Of a DNA stretch of 64,000 nt, positions 42,801 through 50,600 are shown piece after piece. Location: contig JAFVID010000106.1 of NCBI GenBank assembly GCA_017474205.1, positions 1 through 64,000 of the forward strand, written 5' to 3'. Origin of the DNA: Clostridia bacterium. GTDB lineage: Bacteria > Bacillota > Clostridia > Oscillospirales > Acutalibacteraceae. Under the pieces are notes generated by a model. The model was not told where the DNA came from. It made no database searches and saw only the letters and a program-made list of their open reading frames with translations. The position numbers were made by a program, and so were the translations under genes. The first letter of the stretch is position 1, and the number at the start of each line of letters is the position of its first letter.

Positions 42801-44408
42801 ATTTGATTCGATTGCTACGGCTGTATTAAAGGCGCTGGACACAGGACAACTTGAATCATATACTGCATCGAAGGAGTGGATTACGCCACTACCGTCAATT
42901 ACAAATCCTTTAGTAAGTACGGTTGAACAACCAAGGCAGTAAGTGTCGCCTGTGTAGGTGGCACTTTCGTTGCGAAGCTCGGTGCCGCCAACGTGGTTAG
43001 ATGCATTAACGCTACCATAGGCAAGTCCGCAAGTGGAGCATTTTGCCTTTGCATTACAGGTTGCGGTACCGCCGGTATGGTTGCCCGTTGCGGCAATAGT
43101 AGAACCTTTTGAGGTTATAGCTCCACAGCCCTTACAATAGGTATCACCGGTATATCCTGCTACACCGCAGGTTGCGGCTTTGGCATTACGAACTTCGGTT
43201 CCACCTGTATGGTTAGAACCGTTGGTGCTTCCATAAGCAGTACCGCAAACAGTACACAATTTTTGTCCTGTGCAGGTTGCAGTACCGCCGGTATGGTTGC
43301 CTGTTGCGGCAATAGTAGAACCAGATTTGGTTTTTGCACCACAGCCCTTACAATAGGTATCACCGGTATAACCTGCCGCACCGCAGGTTGCAGATTTAGC
43401 ATTACGAACCTCGGTACCGCCGGTGTGATTAGACGCATTAAGATTGCCGTAAGAAGTTCCACAGGTAGAACATTTTGCCTTTGCAATACAGGTTGCAGTG
43501 CCACCGGAGTGGTTACCTGTTGCGGCAATAGTAGTACCGGATGCGATTTTTGCACCACAGCCCTTACAATAGGTATCACCGGTATAACCGGTAGCACCGC
43601 AGGTTGCGGCTTTTGCATCACGAACTTCGGTTCCGCCTGTATGGTTAGATGCATTTTTGCTGCCGTATGATGCACCGCAGGTAGAACATACTGCTGCTGC
43701 AGTACAGGTAGCAGTACCGCCGGAATGGGAACCTTGGGTCATTACCTCTCCGCATTCGGTACAGGTAGTCCAGTGGGTAGATCCATCGGATTTATATCCA
43801 CTACTGGAAGTACAGGTATGGGTTGTTACAATACCGCGAAGATTGTCAAGGCACATAAAGGGAACGTTAGTAATTTGGGAATAGTTGAACCAAGTAATAC
43901 GATAACGTCTGATGCTTGACCAATTCGCGTTGTTAGCATGAGCAGCATAGTCAGCTTTTTTGAAGGTAACAGTATTCCAACCTGCAGTAAGATGGTTAAT
44001 ATCAATATTATAGTTATAACCGTCTTGCATAGCAGGGTCAGACATAAAGTTAAACTGAAGCATACCACCTACACCATTCATAGTAGCAGGGGTATAGATG
44101 TCAAGTTTAAAGGTATCATAAGCGGAGTAGTCTCTTGCTGTTGTAAAGTTAACAAAGAGCATACCGCCTATGTTGCTAGCTTGACCTGTAGGGATAGTAA
44201 AGTTCATCCAAGTTGAACCTGTTCCCTGGGTATGGATTTGCTCAACAGCAAAATTCGTATTAAAAGCGGATTCTACGGGGGAAGCCGAATCATAAACCGC
44301 GTCAAATGAATAGAGTACCGTTGCAGTTTCGGTAGTTGCTGCTTGAGTAAAAACGAGTGTGGATGTCACCATAAACAGTGACAAGAGGAGACATAGTGTC
44401 TTTTTCAA
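36843..44408 (-). CDS. Giant secreted cohesin/dockerin protein 1 (eight beta-sandwich modules)
   Basis: 2521 aa. Signal peptide at the start (LLLSLFMVTSTLVFTQA). By comparing the three paralogues the start is a TTG at 44408, ten bases after AAAGG; an ATG 18 bases earlier overlaps that site. Order: module 1 (about 25-200); four tandem Cys-rich repeats (206-506); module 2 (506-676); Cys repeats (to 843); modules 3-4 (to 1179); Cys (to 1279); module 5 (to 1449); Cys (to 1549); modules 6-8 (to 2056); Cys (to 2153); cohesin-like domain (2155-2299); Ig-like (to 2386); Listeria-Bacteroides repeat (to 2449); dockerin type I with two DxNxDGxI loops (2450-2519). Modules of about 165 aa share AFNT, GSGSV, PVGQ, GDGGDGYN and RFTWFN and look like carbohydrate-binding beta sandwiches. 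Cys repeats (CSTCG...CGAAGYTGDTYCKGCG) look zinc- or disulfide-held. Outside the cell; no wall-sorting signal seen. Confidence 0.87.
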   Translation of the reverse strand: MKKTLCLLLSLFMVTSTLVFTQAATTETATVLYSFDAVYDSASPVESAFNTNFAVEQIHTQGTGSTWMNFTIPTGQASNIGGMLFVNFTTARDYSAYDTFKLDIYTPATMNGVGGMLQFNFMSDPAMQDGYNYNIDINHLTAGWNTVTFKKADYAAHANNANWSSIRRYRITWFNYSQITNVPFMCLDNLRGIVTTHTCTSSSGYKSDGSTHWTTCTECGEVMTQGSHSGGTATCTAAAVCSTCGASYGSKNASNHTGGTEVRDAKAATCGATGYTGDTYCKGCGAKIASGTTIAATGNHSGGTATCIAKAKCSTCGTSYGNLNASNHTGGTEVRNAKSATCGAAGYTGDTYCKGCGAKTKSGSTIAATGNHTGGTATCTGQKLCTVCGTAYGSTNGSNHTGGTEVRNAKAATCGVAGYTGDTYCKGCGAITSKGSTIAATGNHTGGTATCNAKAKCSTCGLAYGSVNASNHVGGTELRNESATYTGDTYCLGCSTVLTKGFVIDGSGVIHSFDAVYDSSCPVSSAFNTAVAIESNAKTEGTGSTRLGFNIPVGQDSGIGGMIFIDFATAKDLTAYQQFKLDIYTPLAMEGLGGKLQVNFVTGSTMQDGYNYLLNIANINTGWNTLTFDKNSYSAYANNASWSNINRIRITWFNEAQLSREFVLLDNLRGSYAAHQHTAAGSIQYDETYHWYNCSTVGCGNLVNKGVHSGGTATCTAKAICSTCGYSYGSVNSSNHAGGTEVRGATTAGCGSAGYTGDTYCLGCGVKIKTGTTISATSKHTGGTATCVAAAKCTVCGNSYGSVNSSNHVNTEVRNASATYSGDTWCKDCNTKLKTGTSLIGATAHAPYAVGRDLMINNADSLDGWSPDMFNTSLNKGSQIAEGSGSVIFNANVPVGQSSNIGAMTKVSFPAVDLSSYGTIRYKIHFSHALSGTHQFQTNLITGDGGDGYNHVFTFTDFTAGWHTFEFKISDFSAAAAADLKSINAIRFTWFNLPQMNTQVTFTIDEVMALAPIGHVPYKVGNDLMINNADSTNGWIPDMFNTKIVAGAYKTEGNGSVSMNSTIPVGQSSNIGAMTKVVFPATDLSSYDKIRFKMHVSHKLTNAHQIQINFITGDGDDGYNHIITVADLAAGWHTVTIDRASIPQAVAANWSSINAIRFTWFNSEQISDKVEFIFDEIMAFVESDHSHTPTGSIQYNETDHWYECETIGCGNLVNLAPHSGGTATCNAKAKCSTCGYSYGSVNSSNHAGGTEVRNASSTYTGDTYCLGCSAKISTGYSIGGSGVIFPFDEVYNSNYPVTSAFNADVAIEANAITEGIGSTRFGFNVPTGQTDGIGGMLFIDFASAKDVSTYQQFKIDVYTPVAMNGQGGMLQINFVSDSALQDGYNFNLDINHLTAGWNTLTFDKNSFAAHANNADWASIKRIRITWFNNFNLTNVPFMLLDNLSGVYSEHEHTATGSIQYDETYHWYNCSVVGCGNLVNKGAHSGGAATCNAAAVCSTCGASYGSVNASNHTGGTEVRNASATYTGDTYCLGCGAKIATGSAIGSTPAATGHTPYAVGKNLMINNADSLDGWESFFNATLSTGTQIDEGSGSVTATTTIPVGQEANVGAMARISFPATDFSSYESISYRLYLSQDLTGTHQLQTNLISGDGGDGYNFTYTFANLAAGWHTLTFKIADFQLVVPTDLTAIHTIRFTWFNSSQVNITPSFTFDKIMALSAGAHAPYMVGSHLMINNADATNGWIPDMFNTKIVAGAYKTEGNGSVSVNSTVPVGQDSNIGAMTKVVFPAANLTAFAKIRLQMHVSHPLNGTHQLQFNFITGDGGDGYNYVMTVADLAAGWHTITIDKASIAKAAEADWASINAIRFTWFNAQQISDKVEFIFDEIMALTGGAHTPYAVGENLMINNADSTEGWEGFFHSTITAGTEIAEGTGSVTMNCTYPYGQDQSIGSMAKVTFPATDLSSYKTVIYKFYISDDLTGVHQFQTNFITGDGGDGFNYTYTFRDMEAGWHSMTIDLESTYHAIPTATWSSINAIRFTWFNVEPISTAVNFTFDEIMAYKNEHECVAGPYIHYDEENHWYDCTAEGCAILVNKEAHFGGEATCISKAYCAKCVLVSYGEIDPNNHVNTELLNVSDTYTGDLYCYDCEKTVKKGTAISKAEATVTVGTVKGSYKSGSKIAIPVTITEWSNSYAYITVSLPEYNASYLKFDGFSESATGFKGALIDYGSNVFVLIASPTSSSAASNVKGGEVCVLNFTALTDLTFPVAVSVDVEVNGYAYGAEDDWTTDRPLRVETKAGGTAFDDSVKPVVTIGSVSNNVANTQSVHLKFSDNGSIAGYYFGTSSNHLNNTFVATTATSATHSVDAAGKYYIHVVDASGNVSSAVDVTFYMITFNANGGTLSADKVLVKAGSVVALPTATKTGYNIAGWATSATATSGATSITANANGTYYAVWKATVYGDSTNDGVITSVDALYVLQAVVGTRTLTAEQIAYCDVNGDGDITSVDALHILQKAIGKRTSFDVEGK

Positions 44409-44445
44409 TTGCGCCACGCCTTTCATAGAATAATTACGCATAATA

Positions 44446-44474
44446 AGTATACTACAAAATGCATAAAGTTGCAA
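44446..44474 (-). promoter_or_regulatory. Promoter of giant protein gene 1
   Basis: Minus strand TTGCAA (44474-44469), 17-bp spacer CTTTATGCAT..., TATACT (44451-44446). Near-identical to the promoter of giant gene 3. Confidence 0.82.
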
Positions 44475-44567
44475 TATGTTTTTTTCACAAATTAGTATGT
44501 TAATTTTTGTGCAAAAAGCTCATCAAAATTGCCTTTTTGGTGAATTTTTTAAAAAGATTAGTAAAAA

Positions 44568-44599
44568 ATCCTCAAGCAGAAGCTATCTACTTGAGGATT
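44568..44599 (-). terminator. Terminator of giant protein gene 2
   Basis: AATCCTCAAG/CTTGAGGATT stem; minus strand ends in TTTTTTAC. Confidence 0.85.
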
Positions 44600-44614
44600 T
44601 CATTGGGTTAATTA

Positions 44615-47482
44615 TTACTTATTTTCAATGGGGAACGTTGATATTTTATCCACAGAATATTGGAGAATATAGAGAGCATCGGTGGCATCGGCAACACCGT
44701 TTCCATCAACGTCGCTACGAACAATCTCTTCGGCGGTAAGCACTATCTTGTCAACCGACGCTTGAAGCACGATAAGTGCGTCGGTGGCATCAATCAAACC
44801 GTTTCCATCGCAGTCGCCGTAAATAACGGTGGGGTCTTCAACTTCTCCCTCGGTGGGCTTGAGTCCACCATCTACAACATTCACAAGGAGGATTCTGTCA
44901 AGGGTCCAATCATCTTCACTACCGAAGAAATATCCGTTTGCCTCAACATTAGCCGAAATGGTGGTGGAGTTTTCAATATCTTTTAGGGCAACAAATTTTA
45001 GTATACAAACTTCGCCACCCTTAACCTTTTCTGCCGATACGTTGCTCGAAGGCGATGCAATAAGCACAAATCCGTTGCTACCGTATTCCACCATAGCACC
45101 TGCAAAACCTATTTCGGATTCTTCAAATCCTTCAAACTTAAGAAGGGATTTATCAAATTCGGGAATACTTACGGTGATATATGCATAGGCGTTATCCCAA
45201 TCAGTAATGGTAATGGGGACTAAAATTTCATCCCCTGCCTTAAAGGAATTTTGGATGGTGGCAATTGTTGCGATTGCTTCTGCTTCGCTTTTTTCCTTGC
45301 CTTCCTCAAGCAAGGTTTCACAATCATTACACCAAAGGTCGCCGGTATAGGTTTCACTCTCGTTTAGAAGAGTGGTATTTGCGTGATTATTTTCATCAAT
45401 CTCACCATATACATATCCGCAATCAACACAGGTTGCCTTATGGGAACAGGTATTCTCTCCGCCATAGTGAGGACCTTGGTCAACCGCCTCGGCACAACCC
45501 TCGGTTTCGCAACTGTACCAATGTTCTTCTTCATTAAAATCGGCTTTATCGGGGGTGCAAATATGTTCTTCAGAAAGAGCCATTATGCTATCTAATGTAA
45601 AGTTTACGGGATTTGGAATAGGTTCAAGGTTAAACCACGTAAAGCGGATGGCGTTAATGGATGACCAATCCGCAGTATCAACCGCTTGTTCGAGAGAATG
45701 TTTATCGAAGGTGAAGGTATGCCAACCTGACTCAAAATCTTTAAAGGTATAGGTTTGGTTAAATCCGTCTTCCCTATCCCCCGTTATGAAGTTTGCTTGG
45801 AATTGATGTAATCCGGGTAAATCGGCATCGATAAATACTTTGAACTGTATGGAATTATAGGGTGTAAGGTCGGTGGGGGTAAAGAAAAGTCGGGTCATAG
45901 AGCCAACGTTACCTGCCTGACCGTAGGCATAGGTGCATCCAAGAGTAACCGAACCGCTACCCTCGGCTATTTGAGTGCCTTGTGTAATGGTGGTATGATA
46001 CATACCCACCTGCCAACCGCCTGTGGTATCGCAGTTGTTTATCATCATATCGTTACCCACCATATAGGGAACGTGAGCAGTGGATGCAAGTGCCTTAATT
46101 TCATCAAAGGTAAATTTAATCTTGGTGGATATTTGACTGTGGTTGAACCAAGTAAAACGAATACGGTTAATGGAACTCCACTCGGATGCAACAACCTTAG
46201 TAATAGCAAGTCGGTCAACGGTAATGGTATGCCATCCTGCCGCAAGGTCGGTTACAGCATAGTCGAAATTATATCCGTCACCACCTGTACCGGTGATAAA
46301 ATTAAATTGAATTGTGTGTGTACCGGTCAACTTTGCGCTAACGTGCATTTTAATTTGTAGTTTTAGGTAGGGAGTAAAGTCGGCTGATGGGAAATTAAGT
46401 GCCGTCATAGCACCAACGTTTGCCCCCTGTCCTTTGGGGACACTTGCGGTCATAGCAACCGAACCGCTACCCTCGGCTTTTACCGTACCTGCCGAAAGGG
46501 TGGTGCTATATAATCCTTCTTCCCAACCGTTAAGGGAGTCGGCATTGTTTATCATAAGGTCTTTGCCCACTACGTAGGGAGTGTGTCCTTTGCTTGTATC
46601 GGTTGATGCGGTGGAATGACCTTGTGCCGTCATAATTCCGCAACCAAGACAATAGGTATCTCCGCTATAGGTGGCACTTCCGTTGCGAACTTCGGTGCCT
46701 CCTACGTGTTTGTCTGGATTTAATTCACCGTAGGCATTTTCACAAACGGTACAATATGCCTTTGAATTACAGGTTGCAATACCGCCACTGTGTGCCTCTT
46801 GGCCAACTATATTTTTGCAACCTAAAACTCCGCACTTATACCAATGATAACTATCATCGTATTGAGCATCCCCATTTGGGGTGCAGGTGTGGGGGTCGGG
46901 AGTGCCTTCAATAGATACACCGCAAAGATTATCGAGTAGCAAATATTCTCTTGAAACTTGAGAATTATTGAACCAGGTAAGACGAATTCTATCAACCTTT
47001 GCCCAATTTGCATCGTTAACGTGGGCGGTAAATGCGTTCTTATCGAAGGTGAGAGTATTCCAACCCTCTTTTATGTTGGATATATTTAAATCGAAGTTAT
47101 AACCGTCCTGCATAGCGGCATCGGTTACAAAGTTGATTTGAAAAACACCGCCCATGCCATTCATATCGACGGGAGAAAAAACATCTATTTTATATCCATC
47201 GAAGGCAGACAAATCCTTTGCAGGGGCGAAATCGAAGAATATCATACCGCCAATATTAACAGCCTGACCCGTGGGATAGATGAAGCCCATTTTTAATGCG
47301 GCTTCACCCTCGGTTTTTTCGTTTACTTCAAGTTCCGAACTGGTGTGGAAGGCGGAACTGATTCCCGTTGTACTATCAAAGGAATGGATTAGGGTGTTGG
47401 TTACAGTAACTTCCGCCTGTGCAAAAACGAGGGCGGAGGTTAACATAAAAATTGATAATATTATACAAAGTGCTTTTTTCAA
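44615..47482 (-). CDS. Giant secreted cohesin/dockerin protein 2 (three beta-sandwich modules)
   Basis: 955 aa. Signal peptide LCIILSIFMLTSALVFAQA. TTG start at 47482 by homology with its paralogues; an ATG at 47488 four bases after GAAAGG is an alternative. Order: module 1 (about 20-187); Cys-rich repeat (200-287); modules 2 and 3 (294-637); Cys-rich repeat (647-730); cohesin-like domain (735-880: FKAGDEILVPITITDWDN, LLKFEGFEES, GGEVCILKFVAL); dockerin type I (887-947) with DCDGNGLIDATDAL and DVDGNGVADATDAL loops. It lacks the Ig-like and Listeria-Bacteroides repeats of the other two. Sits between paralogues 1 and 3, each with its own promoter and terminator, so the three are separately transcribed. 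Probably extracellular and calcium-stabilised at the dockerin. Confidence 0.87.
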   Translation of the reverse strand: MKKALCIILSIFMLTSALVFAQAEVTVTNTLIHSFDSTTGISSAFHTSSELEVNEKTEGEAALKMGFIYPTGQAVNIGGMIFFDFAPAKDLSAFDGYKIDVFSPVDMNGMGGVFQINFVTDAAMQDGYNFDLNISNIKEGWNTLTFDKNAFTAHVNDANWAKVDRIRLTWFNNSQVSREYLLLDNLCGVSIEGTPDPHTCTPNGDAQYDDSYHWYKCGVLGCKNIVGQEAHSGGIATCNSKAYCTVCENAYGELNPDKHVGGTEVRNGSATYSGDTYCLGCGIMTAQGHSTASTDTSKGHTPYVVGKDLMINNADSLNGWEEGLYSTTLSAGTVKAEGSGSVAMTASVPKGQGANVGAMTALNFPSADFTPYLKLQIKMHVSAKLTGTHTIQFNFITGTGGDGYNFDYAVTDLAAGWHTITVDRLAITKVVASEWSSINRIRFTWFNHSQISTKIKFTFDEIKALASTAHVPYMVGNDMMINNCDTTGGWQVGMYHTTITQGTQIAEGSGSVTLGCTYAYGQAGNVGSMTRLFFTPTDLTPYNSIQFKVFIDADLPGLHQFQANFITGDREDGFNQTYTFKDFESGWHTFTFDKHSLEQAVDTADWSSINAIRFTWFNLEPIPNPVNFTLDSIMALSEEHICTPDKADFNEEEHWYSCETEGCAEAVDQGPHYGGENTCSHKATCVDCGYVYGEIDENNHANTTLLNESETYTGDLWCNDCETLLEEGKEKSEAEAIATIATIQNSFKAGDEILVPITITDWDNAYAYITVSIPEFDKSLLKFEGFEESEIGFAGAMVEYGSNGFVLIASPSSNVSAEKVKGGEVCILKFVALKDIENSTTISANVEANGYFFGSEDDWTLDRILLVNVVDGGLKPTEGEVEDPTVIYGDCDGNGLIDATDALIVLQASVDKIVLTAEEIVRSDVDGNGVADATDALYILQYSVDKISTFPIENK

Positions 47483-47517
47483 TTGCATCGTACCTTTCAA
47501 AATAATCGTGCTAAACG

Positions 47518-47546
47518 ATTATACAACAAATCAGGAGAACTTGCAA
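47518..47546 (-). promoter_or_regulatory. Promoter of giant protein gene 2
   Basis: Minus strand TTGCAA (47546-47541), 17-bp spacer, TATAAT (47523-47518). Confidence 0.82.
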
Positions 47547-47608
47547 TAAAATTTTACAAATTCATTTGTTAATTTAATGTATACTATTAAAAATTTTCTA
47601 ACCATAAA

Positions 47609-47642
47609 AAATCCCCAAAGGAATTGCGACCTTTGGGGATTT
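47609..47642 (-). terminator. Terminator of giant protein gene 3
   Basis: AAATCCCCAAAGG/CCTTTGGGGATTT-type stem; minus strand ends in TTTTTTATGG. Confidence 0.88.
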
Positions 47643-47658
47643 GTAATTTAATTAAACT

Positions 47659-50600
47659 TTATTTGCCTTGAATGGGGAAGGATGTTCTTATTCCAAGAGA
47701 ATATTGGAGAATGTAAAGAGCATCTACGCTGGTGATTTGTCCGTCGCCATCAACATCGCAAGCAACAAATTGTTCGGGAGTAAGTTCAACCTTATCAACC
47801 GATGCATGGAGGATGTAAAGAGCATCATCGCCGGTAACAACACCGTCGTCGGTGCATTCACCGTAAACAATATTGTCAATCCAAATTGCATAATAGGTTG
47901 CATTTGCGGTAACGGTGATAGATACAACACCTTCGGTGGCATCAGCGTCGGTTGCCCAACCTGCAAAGCCATAGTTTTCTTTGGTTGCGATGGGAAGGGA
48001 TACGGTGTTACCTTCCTTAACAAGGATTTGTTGAAGGGCTGCAGTACCGCCGTTAGCGTTAAGTGTAATCATATAGAATACAACGGTGATAGTTTCAGAA
48101 ACGTTACCCTCGGCATCAACAACGGTGATGTAGTATTTACCTGCGGCAGATACCTTCAAGGTAGCGGTAGCATCGGTGGATGCAACGTAGGCATTATCTG
48201 CATAGTTTGCAGAGGTGCCGAAGTAGTATCCTACAACACCAACGTTATCATTCATCTTAATAACAACATCTTGAGTTGCAGCAACGTTATTTGTTACGCT
48301 TTCAAGAGATACGGTGGGAGCTGTAGTATCTTTAGGTACTTCAACCTTACCTACACCGCCCTTAACAACAGCAACAGCAAGTTGATGATTTTCAACCCAA
48401 TTATCTCCTGCACCGTAGGTATAACCTGCGGCGGAAAGGGTTACGGAAACTTCGGTTTCTTCAATATCGGTAAGAGCAACGAAGTAGATTACGCAAACCT
48501 CACCTGATTTAAGTTTTTCGGCCTGTCTTTCATTAGAAGGGGCCATAATAAGTGCGAATTTCTTATTACCACCGGAGCCCAATGCACCGCCGAAGTCGGT
48601 TTCGGATGCCTCAATAGCATCAACGCTCAAAACGTTTGTATCATAGAAAACTTCGAGCTTAATGGTTGCGTATGCGTTTGCCCATTCACTAATGGTAACG
48701 GGAATAGCGATTTCATCCCCTGCTTTGAAGGGACCGTTTACGGTTGCAACGGTTGCAATTACATCGGCAACGAAGGTTTCGCCACTTGCAATCTTGGTGT
48801 TACAATCGGTGCAATAGGTATCGCCCGAATAAGTAGGAGTTTGATTGCGGATTTCGGTGTGCTTATGATTATTTGCATTCAAACTACCGTAAGCTTGACT
48901 ACATACGGAGCAAACTGCCTTTGCAACGCAGGTTGCTTCACCGCCGGTATGATTGCCTGTTGCAGCAATGGTAGAACCGGTTGCGGTTTTTACTCCGCAA
49001 TCTTTACAATAGGTATCGCCGGTATAACCTGCAGCACCGCAAGTAGCGGCTTTTGCATTACGGATTTCGGTATTCACGTGTTTACTTGCATTTACAGAGC
49101 CATAAGCTTGTTTACAAGTGGAGCAGGTTGCCTTTACAGAGCAGGTAGCAGTACCGCCACTGTGAGCTGCCTTATTCATAACGGCACCACATCCTGTGCA
49201 GGTTTGCCAGTGGTTGCTATCGTCATATTGATAGGTAGTTCCTGCAGTACATACGTGAGTGTTTTTGAGTGCCATAATTTCATCAAAAGTGAAGGATGCT
49301 TTGATATCTTCCTGTGTTTGGTTGAACCAAGTAATACGGATGGCGTTAATAGATGACCAGTTAGCCGATGCAGCCATGGGGATACTTGCTCTATCAAAGG
49401 TAATGGTAAGCCAACCAACAGGAAGTTCTCCAAAGGTATGTACGTAGTTGTAACCGTCACCGCTATCACCGGTGATAAAGTTAATTTGAATTTGATGAGT
49501 GCCGGTCATAGCAACACCCAAATAAACCTTAACAGAGAATTTATCGTAAGAAGAAAGGTCGGTTGCGGGGAAGGTAAGTTTTGTCATAGCACCAATGTTG
49601 GCGGTTTGACCTTTAGGAATGGTGGAACTAATTGTTACAGAACCGCTACCTTCGACAATTTGAGTACCTGCGGAAAGGGTGGTGTTGAACATACCATTAG
49701 AATCCCAACCGTCGAGGGTGTCGGCATTGTTAATCATAAGATTGTCGCCAACTTTATAGGGAGTATGTGCGATTGCAGAATAGGTGGGAGTTTCGGCACC
49801 GCCTACAACACCGCGAAGGTTATCGAGAAGGAAGTAAGAGCAATTTGTTTGAGGATTGTTGCTCCAAAGAATTCTGATACGGTTAATATTTGACCAATCG
49901 TTGGTACCAACGGTGTTGGTGGGATTTGCCTTGGTCATAGTGATAGTATTCCAACCTACTACAAAGTTGTTAAGACTGGTTTCAAAGTTAATACCGTCTT
50001 GACCGTTTGCATCGGTGAGGAAGTTTACTTGAAGCATACCGCCACCCAATACAACGGGAACGTAAACGTCAAGTTTGAAGGTATCGTAAGAAGATAGATC
50101 TTTAGAAGAGGGGAAGTTGTAGAACAAAAGACCGCCGATTCCGCCATCTTGACCTACGGGCTTACTGAATTGCCAATTGAAAGAACCTGCACCTTCGGTT
50201 TTATTGGTGCCTTCAAGACCTGCTATGGAGTTATTTACTGCGGTGAATCCTTGGCCATCGTCGAAGGAAACAATAACGTCGGAACTTGTGTCGGGGTCAG
50301 GTGTGGTAATAGTAGTACCACTTGCAATTTTGGTGCCACAATCTTTACAGTAGGTATCACCTGTATAGGTAGCACTTGCATTACGAATTTCGGTGTTTAC
50401 GTGGTTGCTTGCATTTACAGAGCCGTAAGCTTGTTTGCAAGTGGAGCAGGTTGCCTTTACAGAGCAGGTAGCAGTACCGCCTGCGTGAGCGGATTTATTC
50501 ATAACAGCACCGCAACCGGTACAGGTTTGCCAGTGGTTGCTACCGTCATATTGATAGGTAGTTCCTGCGGTACATACGTGAGCTTCGGCAGTAAGTGCCT

